Below, piece after piece: positions 25,077 to 32,192 of a stretch of 37,935 nucleotides of DNA. Source of the DNA: a virus; the IMG/VR virus record IMGVR_UViG_3300036766_000605, positions 1-37,935 of that record; one strand, 5' to 3'. Within the stretch, counting starts at the first letter, position 1; the number at the start of each line of letters is the position of its first letter. Position numbers and translations under genes: made by a program. The notes under the pieces are model-generated. The model was not told the DNA's origin. It did not search any database and saw only the letters and a program-made list of their open reading frames with translations.

Positions 25077-25268
25077 TTACCTTCTCCTTTGTAAGCAACA
25101 GTTTTTATACTTCATCCCTGACCCGCAAGGACAGACTTCATTCCTTCCAATTTTACCTTCAATAATAATAGTCTCTCCATTTGAAAGAGAAAATGATTGT
25201 TTATTACAGATAGGCTTAGTCGATCTCCGGACTGTAACCATTCGACTCTTCTCTAGCCTTCGCCCCAT
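25077..25268 (-). CDS. SEC-C motif protein
   Basis: 63 aa from ATG 25268 (AAGGA upstream); a shorter start at 25241 is also possible. The C-terminus carries a complete SEC-C motif: [20 protein letters not shown] (CxC...CC zinc site). SEC-C motifs are the zinc-binding tails of SecA and of many proteins that use them as interaction or DNA/RNA-binding modules; a stand-alone version in a phage is small but plausible. The gene overlaps the 3' end of the ParB-methyltransferase gene by about 50 bases, so the two are co-translated. Confidence 0.6.
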   Translation of the reverse strand: MGRRLEKSRMVTVRRSTKPICNKQSFSLSNGETIIIEGKIGRNEVCPCGSGMKYKNCCLQRRR

Positions 25269-26634
25269 TAAATCCTTCTTCACTGGAACTACTTGCATTA
25301 ATTCTTGTCTCCATTTCTTTTTCTCTTTTAATAGCTTTAGCCATTCTTTCACAAGCAGAAGCATACGCTTCATCTAAAATTTCTACTCCTATTCCCCTAC
25401 ATCTCATATGAAAAGCCGCTTCAAGTGTTGCAGCTGAACCACAGAATGGATCGTAGACAAGTTTGTTGAAATCTGTACTTCGACCAATGAGCTCCTCAAG
25501 GAGGGAAGTTGGTTTTTCTGTTGGATGAATTTTCTTAGAAGCAAGTACTGGATCACATTGAATCCAGTCAGGCTTGCCTTGTTGGATTAGTCTCGACTCA
25601 GCTTTACGAGCCATAAGAATAAACTCATATGATGCCGAAGGCCAAGCATGCGGAGCGTTGTTCTGACCTGATTCTCGCTTAATCCATACAATAGGCCGGG
25701 GATTAACCAACCAACCAACTGCGATAAACATTTCTCTAACAAGAGGAAAATACTCTGGAGCAACAAAGATGAAAGCATGTGCAGTAGAAGAGCAAAACCT
25801 ATAAGACTCAACAGCAAGATGCGTAAGAAGCTCCAGTGCCATTTCCTTTCCATCTTCAAATTTGAAGCCTGAGGTTGAGAAGTCTCCACCTGTGTTACCT
25901 CCTATTTGGATAGCGTTTTTATCAATATCTATTCCGAACGGGGGATCAGTTAGGAGTAAATCTACTTCCCCGTCTTTCATAGATTTCATATGTTCTCTGG
26001 CATCACCCTTAATAAGTTCTACAGGAATTCCTGATTCCTTTATTACCTCTTCATAAGAAGAAGAATTAGCGAGCCTTGAGATAAGAATTTGTGTAATATA
26101 GGCTACCTTTTTAATTTCCTTTTTTGTTTTGAGCTTTGCCAACTCAGGAAATTGATCCAAGGTTTGAGCAATTTGTTGCTGCTCAATAACATATCCTCTA
26201 GTTTTGCCAAGCATAACTGCTGTCTGCTCAAGAGTCCAACCAGAATCTTTCTTTCCAGAGGTTGCTTCACCATATCTGAGCTGACGAAGTTTGTGGATTT
26301 CTGTCACGGCGCAAGCTTCTTCGGCGGGAGTAAAAGCCTTTCGTTGGATGTTAGCTTCGAGTTCTCGTTCTCTTAATTCAAGGTCTGTTAGATTTTTGAT
26401 ATATACTGCTTTAACTCGTATACCTAACATTATACAAGCAGCTAATCTTCTTCCTCCATCAATAAGCTCGTCGGAGTCAGTTAAAAGAATAGGCTGAAGT
26501 TGACCATAGGTCTTGATAGATTCAGCAAGTCTTTCTAATTCTCCTATGTCTTTTCTATATCTATCAAGACCCTCTCTGACTATTATTGTCTCAGTGCGGG
26601 TGTTAAGTTCTTTTCCTATATCAGATAAGGCCAT
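25216..26634 (-). CDS. ParB-N domain / DNA methyltransferase fusion
   Basis: 472 aa. Residues 15-180 form a ParB/Srx-like domain: [32 protein letters not shown] (the GERRxxA box, here GRRLAA), and a downstream helix-turn-helix region ([20 protein letters not shown]). Residues 205-435 form an amino-methyltransferase: motif IV LTDPPFG (229-234), HPTEKP (370-375) and motif [14 protein letters not shown] (395-407), the beta-class order. DPPF suggests N6-adenine or N4-cytosine methylation. Such fusions occur in phages and may protect DNA or link methylation to a DNA site. No restriction enzyme is nearby. Confidence 0.85.
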   Translation of the reverse strand: MALSDIGKELNTRTETIIVREGLDRYRKDIGELERLAESIKTYGQLQPILLTDSDELIDGGRRLAACIMLGIRVKAVYIKNLTDLELRERELEANIQRKAFTPAEEACAVTEIHKLRQLRYGEATSGKKDSGWTLEQTAVMLGKTRGYVIEQQQIAQTLDQFPELAKLKTKKEIKKVAYITQILISRLANSSSYEEVIKESGIPVELIKGDAREHMKSMKDGEVDLLLTDPPFGIDIDKNAIQIGGNTGGDFSTSGFKFEDGKEMALELLTHLAVESYRFCSSTAHAFIFVAPEYFPLVREMFIAVGWLVNPRPIVWIKRESGQNNAPHAWPSASYEFILMARKAESRLIQQGKPDWIQCDPVLASKKIHPTEKPTSLLEELIGRSTDFNKLVYDPFCGSAATLEAAFHMRCRGIGVEILDEAYASACERMAKAIKREKEMETRINASSSSEEGFNGAKAREESNGYSPEID

Positions 26635-26904
26635 TTAAGGATTTTTCCTTTCAAGAATTCTAACAACGCCCTCAAGAGCTTGAACTGCTGCAATAGTAGA
26701 TTTCTCCAGTGTAATAATTATTGACTGTATTGTACCAGGGCCATGTATTGCTGTGTTTAACCTTCTTTCGTACTCAAGTTCTGTTTGTATACTTGCATTT
26801 CGACTTCGCCATACATCTCTATCAAGACGTAGTATTCTTACTTCATGTTGATAGGATTTTATAGTTCTTACTTTCTTTTTAGGTTTCTTCAAGTTCGTCT
26901 TCAT
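26635..26904 (-). CDS. hypothetical helical protein
   Basis: 89 aa when started at 26904. Three consecutive ATG codons (26910, 26907, 26904) follow AGGAGA; the third has the best spacing, so the chain probably begins MKTNLKKPKKK. Very basic first 25 residues, then a charged helix and an apolar helix (IIITLEKSTIAAVQALEGVV). Overlaps the acidic end of the upstream gene and abuts the methyltransferase gene. No family recognised. Confidence 0.45.
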   Translation of the reverse strand: MKTNLKKPKKKVRTIKSYQHEVRILRLDRDVWRSRNASIQTELEYERRLNTAIHGPGTIQSIIITLEKSTIAAVQALEGVVRILERKNP

Positions 26905-27166
26905 CATCATTCTCCTCTTCTTCAGCCACAGAATTTTTTAGCTTCAATAAATCTGATGGCCTAAGTTTAAGCCTTTTCATTAGTTCCTTTTCGGCGTCAG
27001 TAAATTTTACTCCCCCGGTAGTTGGTCTTTTGGAATCTTTTTTAATAAATCTTTCTGGCGAAGATATATCAATCAAACGCCTAATAAAATATGACTCCAG
27101 TTTTTGGTGTGCTTCTTCTGGAGTCATATTTAGAAAGTTTGGAAAGAGATCGTCGAGTTTAGCCAT
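26879..27166 (-). CDS. hypothetical protein with acidic tail
   Basis: 95 aa. N-terminal helix (LDDLFPNFLNMTPEEAHQKL), a lysine-rich middle (ERFIKKDSKRPTTGG) and a strongly acidic C-terminus (EEEENDDEDELEE). It overlaps both neighbours by a few bases, typical of coupled early phage genes. The middle pattern FTDAEKELMKRLKLRPSDLL looks like a short DNA-binding or adaptor helix; function unknown. Confidence 0.45.
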   Translation of the reverse strand: MAKLDDLFPNFLNMTPEEAHQKLESYFIRRLIDISSPERFIKKDSKRPTTGGVKFTDAEKELMKRLKLRPSDLLKLKNSVAEEEENDDEDELEET

Positions 27167-27371
27167 TTACATATACCTTTCCATCCTCTTCTAAACAGCA
27201 TAACGGTCTTATAATATTAGGATGTATCCTGCCGTGATGTACTCGTCGACGGTCATATCTTAAGCAGATATGATTTTGTTTTGTAATACTTTGTTCTTCT
27301 TCAGTAGGTACCAAAAACTTACATTCATCGCATATTCCACTAAATCTTAATAAGTTGTAGTTATACATCAT
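27159..27371 (-). CDS. small zinc-binding protein
   Basis: 70 aa. CDECKFLVP (residues 14-22), HICLRYDRRRVHH and PLCC form a Cys/His pattern (C-x2-C...H-x-C...H...C-C) I recognise from small phage proteins of unknown function. Tandem ATGATG at 27371/27368 follows AAGGAGC. It overlaps the end of the 27361 gene by 11 bases. Confidence 0.5.
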   Translation of the reverse strand: MMYNYNLLRFSGICDECKFLVPTEEEQSITKQNHICLRYDRRRVHHGRIHPNIIRPLCCLEEDGKVYVNG

Positions 27372-27558
27372 GCTCCTTCAATAAGTCTAAGCCAGTACCT
27401 GGACCAATAAAATCTGATAGTTTGGGGGGCTCCGCTTTTCTTGGTGGAGCTGGTTTTTCGTTAAGGATAATAGTTAAAGCACATGATATGTCAAGGTATG
27501 AGACCTTGTGCTGTTTCATGAAAATCTTTAAAAGGTGGGATAAGATTTGTGTGTCCAT
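27361..27558 (-). CDS. hypothetical small protein
   Basis: 65 aa. Amphipathic helix first (ILSHLLKIFMKQHKVSYLDI), then a proline-rich basic segment (NEKPAPPRKAEPPKLSDFIG). Ribosome site AAAAAGGA 9 bases upstream. The leader upstream contains copy 1 of the tRNA-3'-end-like repeat (27585-27606). No family recognised. Confidence 0.45.
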   Translation of the reverse strand: MDTQILSHLLKIFMKQHKVSYLDISCALTIILNEKPAPPRKAEPPKLSDFIGPGTGLDLLKEHDV

Positions 27559-27584
27559 AGAAATAAAATCCTTTTTATTTTAAT

Positions 27585-27606
27585 TGCTCCTGACAGGACT
27601 CGAAAC
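27585..27606 (-). repeat. tRNA-3'-end-like 22-bp direct repeat, copy 1
   Basis: On the minus strand it contains TTTCGAGTCCTG-t-CAGGAGCA. It matches 27907-27928 at 21 of 22 bases and keeps the 11-bp palindrome TCCTGnCAGGA. It lies between the DUF3850 stop (27609) and the next gene's ribosome site. The bases that would complete the T-arm-like stem on its 5' side are not conserved here. Confidence 0.7.
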
Positions 27607-27608
27607 TT

Positions 27609-27881
27609 TTAAGGTAAGAGTCTTATAGACATAATACACCACTTGTCTTTGAGGCCATATATAGGACCACGTAAGACATAGTAAACCTCAACAAGGAGTT
27701 GTATGCCCGTATAAAGTAAAGGCTTACCTGCTTTCATTGCCTCTCCAGTATAAACAGTTTCTTTTAATAGTAAGGTATCATTCTCTTTATAATTCCTGTC
27801 GTTCAACCTTATTTCAAACTTTTTAAAACCACTTCTTATGTCTCTAAACATCTTTGGATCTGTTTTTAATTCATGTTCCAT
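27609..27881 (-). CDS. DUF3850 (ASCH-like) protein
   Basis: 90 aa from ATG 27881 (AAAGGAC 10 bases upstream); earlier codons run into the repeat. The DUF3850 pattern is clear: HELKTDPKMFRDIRSGFKKF, then EIRLNDRNYKENDTLLLKE, a YTG segment and a final YGLKDKWCIMSIRL. DUF3850 belongs to the PUA/ASCH-like RNA-binding superfamily, so RNA or modified-base binding is likely. The gene is flanked on both sides by a 22-bp direct repeat and preceded by an unusual structured leader. Confidence 0.75.
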   Translation of the reverse strand: MEHELKTDPKMFRDIRSGFKKFEIRLNDRNYKENDTLLLKETVYTGEAMKAGKPLLYTGIQLLVEVYYVLRGPIYGLKDKWCIMSIRLLP

Positions 27882-27906
27882 TTTGGTGCAGTCCTTTCTT
27901 TTAAAA

Positions 27907-27928
27907 TGCTCCTGGCAGGACTCGAAAC
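27907..27928 (-). repeat. tRNA-3'-end-like 22-bp direct repeat, copy 2
   Basis: Minus-strand sequence TTTCGAGTCCTG-c-CAGGAGCA, the counterpart of 27585-27606. Here the 5' side does form a T-arm-like stem (GCAGG/CCTGC with an 8-base loop). It marks the 3' end of the cloverleaf-like leader and precedes the DUF3850 ribosome site. Confidence 0.7.
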
Positions 27929-28026
27929 CTGCTGTCATAGTACAATTTTAATACCGTCAAAGGTTACCTTAGATAACCACTATGATACTTGATATCCTTG
28001 TTGTGTGTTCTTCCACACCGCAGGAG
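27909..28026 (-). ncRNA. candidate cloverleaf-like structured RNA in the DUF3850 leader
   Basis: On the minus strand, CTCCTG (28026-28021) can pair with CAGGAG (27914-27909) to close a 118-nt domain holding three arms. Arm 1 is GTGTG-GAAGAA-CACAC (28018-28003). Arm 2 is a 7-bp helix TCATAGT/ACTATGA stacked on GGTTA/TAACC with a 7-nt loop and a 20-nt bulge (27985-27935). Arm 3 is a T-arm-like GCAGG/CCTGC with an 8-nt TTTCGAGT loop (27932-27915). All pairings are Watson-Crick by inspection. It is not a canonical tRNA: no 7-bp acceptor, no proper anticodon loop. Confidence 0.4.
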
Positions 28027-28028
28027 TT

Positions 28029-28145
28029 TTTAGTGGTAGGTTGGAATTTATATCCTTGTAGGGCATCTTGTCATTGGCACTAAGTAAAGACGGCCTTTGA
28101 ACTTGAATCCTTGCAGAGGGAAACCAGTTAAACCCTACCACTAAA
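28029..28145 (-). other. 12-bp inverted repeat closing a second leader domain
   Basis: TTTAGTGGTAGG (28029-28040) and CCTACCACTAAA (28134-28145) are perfect complements 93 bases apart, in the untranslated stretch between the SSB-like and DUF3850 genes. Three related direct repeats (CAAGGAT plus AT-rich tail on the minus strand, around 28113, 28058 and 28000) are spaced 55-58 bases across this domain and the next. Confidence 0.5.
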
Positions 28146-28154
28146 GGTTAAATG

Positions 28155-28742
28155 TTAGGCCGCAATCATCTTATCTGCGGAGTTGAAAACCCTTCCTTCG
28201 AAGGTACGAAAGCCGATGGTAACCTTCACTCGGAGACCAAGCCAGTCTTGGTTGGCAATAGCCTCAAGAATCTGCTGACTTGTTCCAGCATTCATAATAC
28301 GCATATCCTTTTTGAAGTCTTGCCACATGTTTACCTTGGCTTGACGCTTGGTCTGTCGACCAGTCTTGGTTAATTCCTTTTCGTCTCCAGGTTTGGGGAG
28401 CCAATTTCTGTAGTTGATGGTAGAACCGTCCAAGGGAGTCTCTCCATCTTGTAGAGTGAACTCTTCCCCGTTACCCTCAAATGCGACATTCCAGTCGATG
28501 GTGACATCCTCTTTGTTGTAGGCTACCTTGGTGACGTTCCCAAAGAACTGACCCTTGGGAATAAGCGGGGTGGGTTTGTATTCAGCTTCGGAATCAAAGT
28601 CTGCCATCCCAGAATCTTCAGCAGAAGCTTCAAATCCGAGATCAGAGTTGTTGTCGGTGATAGGAGTTTCTTCAACGACTGCTGAAGTCTCTTCCTGGAT
28701 AGCGGTTCTTTCATCTACTTCTTGGGTAGGTTTCTTTGCCAT
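28155..28742 (-). CDS. ssDNA-binding-protein-like protein
   Basis: 195 aa, site AAAAGGAG. The first 60 residues are acidic and low-complexity; residues 60-195 look like an OB-type beta domain (KGQFFGNVTKVAYNKEDVTI, DWNVAFEGNGEEF, GLRVKVTIGFRTFEGRVFNS). The pattern resembles the DUF669-like phage proteins that stand in for SSB. It lies two genes after a Sak4-like ATPase, and Sak4 recombinases usually travel with an SSB. It uses more G/C-ending codons than its neighbours, consistent with high expression. The SSB role is inference. Confidence 0.55.
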   Translation of the reverse strand: MAKKPTQEVDERTAIQEETSAVVEETPITDNNSDLGFEASAEDSGMADFDSEAEYKPTPLIPKGQFFGNVTKVAYNKEDVTIDWNVAFEGNGEEFTLQDGETPLDGSTINYRNWLPKPGDEKELTKTGRQTKRQAKVNMWQDFKKDMRIMNAGTSQQILEAIANQDWLGLRVKVTIGFRTFEGRVFNSADKMIAA

Positions 28743-28814
28743 TTTTTCTTTCTCCTTTTAATTTAGCTTTTGTTTAACTTATTTTAGCTTTGTTTAAGGT
28801 TCTGGATTTAGTTT

Positions 28815-28842
28815 CAGAAGAGTCAATTATTGACGTTTCTGG
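28815..28842. repeat. dispersed imperfect palindrome, copy C
   Basis: CAGAAgaGTCAAT-t-ATTGACgtTTCTGG lies between the stop of the 28849 gene and the SSB-like gene. The core GTCAATtATTGAC and outer CAGAA/TTCTG are symmetric. It matches copies B and D in both sequence and gene-junction location. Confidence 0.65.
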
Positions 28843-28848
28843 GTTCCT

Positions 28849-29070
28849 TTAAGTTTGTTTTACCTCCTTCATTTCATTAATAAGTCTATCAAGTTCCTTT
28901 TCAGCTTTTGCAATATCATCAACATCTACACCGTATCTTGGTTCAGCAAACCATCGCCAACTGGAAGATATTATTTTATCTCCTTTCTTTACTTCACAGA
29001 TCCAGTTTGGCGCTGAAAGATAAACTTTATATTCTATTCCATTCTCTGTTCCACTCATCATTTCAGTCAT
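28849..29070 (-). CDS. hypothetical small protein
   Basis: 73 aa with an excellent ribosome site (AAAGGAGGTTAAATAGT). Beta-like first half (IEYKVYLSAPNWICEVKKGD), then WRWFAEPRYGVD and a C-terminal charged helix (AKAEKELDRLINEMKEV). Found one base after the Sak4-like gene, so tightly coupled to it. No family recognised; a recombination accessory role is only guilt by association. Confidence 0.5.
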   Translation of the reverse strand: MTEMMSGTENGIEYKVYLSAPNWICEVKKGDKIISSSWRWFAEPRYGVDVDDIAKAEKELDRLINEMKEVKQT

Positions 29071-29071
29071 A

Positions 29072-29866
29072 CTATTTAACCTCCTTTCCTTTTATAGTAT
29101 TAACAACAGCAACTTTGGCTGGCTTCTTTTTCTTTCCGGTAGCATAGACCATGATTTCCTGAAAATCGTTAGGTAAAAGATCAGGCAGAATGCGTTGCTT
29201 CCCCGACAACCTCGATCTCCCGTTATTAAAGCCTATTGGTATAGTTTGAATGTACCACTTTGTTTCTCCACTTTCTCTCTTTGTAATATGGTAATAGACC
29301 TCATCAAACATACCAGGAATGAGGGTAGATAACTGTCCAACAAGAAGCGGCTCGATTTTCACTATAGCACCGGTCTCAGTATCTTGGATAATGTTTGAAT
29401 GCATTATAAGGAGAACGTTGGCAGATAGATCATATATCTGTTTTAGTTTTCCCTCCATAAGATTTCGCTGCATTTGGTAGTGGACATTCCAAAGGGGACC
29501 GCTTGTCTGACTTCTCTTTGGATCAAGAGCAAGCGCTTGTTCCATAGCAATCATACCCATACCAGTAAGATCATCACAGATAACAGTAGTGTATTGGCCC
29601 TTTTCCCCTCTATTTTCTTCAAACATCTTCCCAGACTTTACCTTAATCAAATCCCTTTCAAATTTAAGCCAGCCTTTATTATCCTGGGTATATTGTTCAT
29701 AGTCAAAGTCAAGACTACGATATGTTAAGATTTGAGTTCCGAAGTCGAATACAAATCCTGGCATAGGGAATGTAGTTCCGAAAACAGATTTTCCAGAACC
29801 AGGAATACCCACAGAACATACTTTAAGCCACTCAGTTGTTACTGCTACATCTTTAGCGTTCGGCAT
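29072..29866 (-). CDS. Sak4-like RecA-core ATPase (phage recombinase)
   Basis: 264 aa, site GAGGTGA. Walker A GIPGSGKS at residues 20-27; a Walker B-like YTTVICDDLTG around 93-103; then QTSGPLWNVHYQMQRNLMEG and an ATPase strand ending in LLIMHSN (about 155), the usual layout of AAA_24/Sak4 proteins. Sak4 proteins promote single-strand annealing in phage recombination together with an SSB. The nuclease at 30110 and the SSB-like gene at 28155 complete a plausible recombination set. Confidence 0.75.
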   Translation of the reverse strand: MPNAKDVAVTTEWLKVCSVGIPGSGKSVFGTTFPMPGFVFDFGTQILTYRSLDFDYEQYTQDNKGWLKFERDLIKVKSGKMFEENRGEKGQYTTVICDDLTGMGMIAMEQALALDPKRSQTSGPLWNVHYQMQRNLMEGKLKQIYDLSANVLLIMHSNIIQDTETGAIVKIEPLLVGQLSTLIPGMFDEVYYHITKRESGETKWYIQTIPIGFNNGRSRLSGKQRILPDLLPNDFQEIMVYATGKKKKPAKVAVVNTIKGKEVK

Positions 29867-30113
29867 CTGCGATCACCTCTCTTCCAAGGTGAGCAAGCTT
29901 TTTAGCATACCATTCAGCTTTTTTAATATCACTCAAATGACCTTTGTAGTTCTCTCTGGCAATATACTTAATAATACTTCCTTTGAGAAAGCCTTTAAAC
30001 TCTATAGGAGAGAGGGTATATTCTATAATACTTATCACCTCTATCTTTCCCTTTGTGTAGTGTTTAGGATGATTGATCTCATCTTCTTTATCTTCTTTTA
30101 TCTCTTCACTCAT
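29853..30113 (-). CDS. DUF3310 protein
   Basis: 86 aa, site GGGAGGTCAACGGA. The DUF3310 signature NHPKHYTKGKIEVISIIEYT followed by FKGFLKGSIIKYIARENYKG and KKAEWYAKKL is complete. DUF3310 proteins are common in phage nucleotide and replication clusters; their activity is not established. The gene overlaps the nuclease stop (ATGA) and the Sak4-like start by 14 bases. Confidence 0.8.
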   Translation of the reverse strand: MSEEIKEDKEDEINHPKHYTKGKIEVISIIEYTLSPIEFKGFLKGSIIKYIARENYKGHLSDIKKAEWYAKKLAHLGREVIADAER

Positions 30114-31102
30114 TCCGTTGACCTCCCTTCTTCTTCTCTGTTACGAACATCCCACTTTTCTTCTATAAATCCTTCTGGAACTTCAAGAATCTTATATTCG
30201 AGAGTATTTTTGTTAAACTTATAAGGGATCTTCTTGTTTATCTCACATAACTGGGCATATGAACACCTTCGGTTATAAGCGAAACAGGAAGAGTGTCGCA
30301 TTGGAAAGTTATCCATAATAGTAGATAGATATATGTCTCTTGCTGTAGATATGAAGGATTTTCTCCATCCAACTAAATCTCCATCAGTAAATATATGAGG
30401 GACTCTTTGAAAATCTGTAGTTAACTTACCGTACACTCCATCCTTGTTTTTACGTGAGGAAAAATGACAGAATGAGATTAATACCCCCTCTACATTAATA
30501 CCTCTAACACGTTGAGCATAAGAGTAGCCCATGATTTGGGCTGAGCGATGGAGTCTCTGAGACTGAATAGATAAAGCCTGGCCAGTAGTTTTTGCTTCCC
30601 ATATCCAGGCTACCTCATTCATCTCTACCTGGAGGTCAATCTGACCAGTGAAGACGATCTTTGGGAGGGCTAACTGAAATGGAAATAAGGTTTGCTCCTC
30701 TACAGTAAGTTCAAAAGGAATCTCAAATACCTCTTCTGGAAATATAATCTTTAGTGAACCATCATCATCTCCGAAGTAGTCAAGATACTGGAGGGCACAG
30801 GTATTGAGGTTATCAAGGGTTCTGTAATCATCAATGAACTCAGCTTTCTCTGTTTGAAGCTCGAATTCCTTCTTTGCTTCAAGCAACCCTTTCATGAGGG
30901 CGATGTTTTTCTTTCCCCATCCTTCCTGTCTTATAACCTCATAGAATCCATGAAGGAAAGCGTGCCAAGCACCTCCCCACCGTAAGGCTGTGGAGCCTCT
31001 GATGCCCCGGATGCCTAATACATTTCGTAGAAAGTCCTTTTGGTGACATTGTTCATATAGATCTTTTCTTGAATTATCGAGGGCGAGAATATAATCTTTC
31101 AT
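30110..31102 (-). CDS. PD-(D/E)XK nuclease, Cas4/RecB-like with iron-sulphur cysteines
   Basis: 330 aa. Catalytic core GQIDLQVE ... WIWEAKTTG gives D156, E169 and K171, with an upstream His47 (WHAFLHG). Four cysteines are placed as in Cas4/AddB-type Fe-S nucleases: Cys19 near the N-terminus and Cys273, Cys280 and Cys286 (CFAYNRRCSYAQLC) near the C-terminus. The enzyme is expected to act as an exonuclease on DNA ends, making single strands for the neighbouring Sak4-like annealing protein. Its start overlaps the upstream stop (TAATG). Confidence 0.8.
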   Translation of the reverse strand: MKDYILALDNSRKDLYEQCHQKDFLRNVLGIRGIRGSTALRWGGAWHAFLHGFYEVIRQEGWGKKNIALMKGLLEAKKEFELQTEKAEFIDDYRTLDNLNTCALQYLDYFGDDDGSLKIIFPEEVFEIPFELTVEEQTLFPFQLALPKIVFTGQIDLQVEMNEVAWIWEAKTTGQALSIQSQRLHRSAQIMGYSYAQRVRGINVEGVLISFCHFSSRKNKDGVYGKLTTDFQRVPHIFTDGDLVGWRKSFISTARDIYLSTIMDNFPMRHSSCFAYNRRCSYAQLCEINKKIPYKFNKNTLEYKILEVPEGFIEEKWDVRNREEEGRSTE

Positions 31103-31377
31103 TAGCGATTCTCTCTTTCCTGAGATATAGTCTTTGTGTTTTGTTCTTTTTCATTAGAGGGTTCTTGCCACCACCAAGAAACAGGTGAAGACTGACAGCT
31201 TGCTATGCACTCCAGAATATGAAAAACTTTACCTGGATTTATTATAGCAAGTCTTTCTGCCTCTTCTATTGCTGCCAGTTTTGAATCATGAGCTACTTTT
31301 GGCTGTGGTATTCTATGTATTGAAGGAGAGGATTCATTTTCTCCCTGAACCATCCAGAATTTATATACTTTTGGCAT
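31102..31377 (-). CDS. hypothetical phage protein
   Basis: 91 aa from ATG 31377 (AAGGGGAACT upstream); a TTG six codons earlier is less likely. It has HDSKLAAIEEAERLAIINPG followed by KVFHILECIAS, a pattern (A..EAERLA...PG..F.VLE) seen in many small phage proteins of unknown function, and a Trp-rich VSWWWQ segment. It is the first gene after the 31403-31427 hairpin and overlaps the nuclease gene by one base. Confidence 0.5.
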   Translation of the reverse strand: MPKVYKFWMVQGENESSPSIHRIPQPKVAHDSKLAAIEEAERLAIINPGKVFHILECIASCQSSPVSWWWQEPSNEKEQNTKTISQERENR

Positions 31378-31402
31378 TTTGAGTTCCCCTTTCAAAGGAA
31401 AG

Positions 31403-31427
31403 GGCAGGGGCGGATTAGACCCCTGCC
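31403..31427 (-). terminator. strong hairpin, probable terminator or attenuator
   Basis: GGCAGGGG (31403-31410) and CCCCTGCC (31420-31427) form an 8-bp GC-rich stem with a 9-base loop, in the gap between the 31465-31887 gene and the next leftward gene. The following bases on the minus strand are CTTTCCTTTG, a weak T-tract. It could end or attenuate transcription of the GC-richer upstream gene before the nuclease-recombinase genes. Confidence 0.55.
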
Positions 31428-31464
31428 TGGTCTAAACAACATCGAAAATAATAGGTAGGAAAAG

Positions 31465-31887
31465 TTACTTCGCTTTTTCTTTCGGCGGAGCTTCCTCTTT
31501 CTTGGGTATCCCAAGAAATTGTCCTTCCGGTCCAAACTGCACGTTCAGCTTCTCCAGCAGGCTACGGGCCAGGATTTGGTCTTTGCCCTTAGTTCCTTCA
31601 TACAGATCTTTCAGAGCCTTAACGGAAACCTTCTCCCCTGCCGGAGCCTTCACGGACCAGTCACCTGCCATGAGGCCTGCAAAGACCTTGTCCATAGCAT
31701 CCAAAGCTTCAGCTCCTTCTTTTCCTGCTGCAGAGTCACCTTCCTTATGACCGAGCCCAAAGGGACCAAGCTTGGCTTGTATCTCTTTTGGGAGTTTAGC
31801 GAAGTCGTACTCTCTGGTTTCGCTGGTTTTCCCCTCAGTGATTTTTACTACAGTTCCTTCAATCTCTTTCGTTAACTTCTTACCCAT
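31465..31887 (-). CDS. hypothetical, probably abundant early protein
   Basis: 140 aa from ATG 31887 (AAAAAGGAGAA); codons before it shadow the previous gene. Lysine/glutamate/alanine-rich with a beta-like first 35 residues (GTVVKITEGKTSETREYDFA) and a helical rest; the C-terminus is a Lys/Pro-rich tail (KKEEAPPKEKAK). G/C-ending codons are more frequent than in neighbours. The pattern could suit a small DNA-bound or histone-like protein, but no family is recognised. Confidence 0.5.
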   Translation of the reverse strand: MGKKLTKEIEGTVVKITEGKTSETREYDFAKLPKEIQAKLGPFGLGHKEGDSAAGKEGAEALDAMDKVFAGLMAGDWSVKAPAGEKVSVKALKDLYEGTKGKDQILARSLLEKLNVQFGPEGQFLGIPKKEEAPPKEKAK

Positions 31888-31888
31888 T

Positions 31889-32107
31889 TTAATTCTCCTT
31901 TTTTGGTGGTTTTTGTTTAAGGTCAAGTTTCAATCTGAATACTCTTGTCAACTCTTTATTCGAGATCACCTCCCTTTCTTTTTCTATTTTCTCTTGTATG
32001 GCCAGAACAATAAAGTCCCGCTTTGTTATACCAATAACTGTAGTAACACCCACTAACTCAATATAGATATCGTGAGGTAAAAAAGTCTGAACAAATTTTC
32101 CAGCCAT
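31889..32107 (-). CDS. hypothetical DNA-binding-like small protein
   Basis: 72 aa if started at ATG 32107, which has GGAG six bases upstream; an earlier ATG at 32119 lies so close to the promoter that its leader would be about 10 bases without a site. The order strand (FVQTFLPHDIYIEL) then helices (TKRDFIVLAIQEKIEKEREV) and a basic end would suit a ribbon-helix-helix or similar small regulator. It is the first gene of the promoter at 32136-32164, a usual place for a regulator. Confidence 0.45.
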   Translation of the reverse strand: MAGKFVQTFLPHDIYIELVGVTTVIGITKRDFIVLAIQEKIEKEREVISNKELTRVFRLKLDLKQKPPKKEN

Positions 32108-32135
32108 TAAAGACTCCATTTAGTATGATGAAAAC

Positions 32136-32164
32136 ATTATACCATGAAACATTCCAGTTGTCAA
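32136..32164 (-). promoter_or_regulatory. sigma70 promoter, extended -10 (leftward)
   Basis: On the minus strand TTGACA (32164-32159), a 17-base spacer and TATAAT (32141-32136), with TGG just before the -10 box, all match the consensus. It lies 29 bases upstream of the favoured start of the 31889-32107 gene and drives the nuclease/recombinase/replication half of the leftward unit. Confidence 0.85.
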
Positions 32165-32192
32165 TAGGTTATTTATAGGTTATGAAAATAAT

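Noticed and set aside
27909-27985. Possible true tRNA gene from the TTCGAGT loop
   Set aside because: The T-arm-like loop has 8 bases, no 7-bp acceptor partner exists, and the 7-nt loop of the long arm lacks U33; kept only as a structured-RNA candidate.
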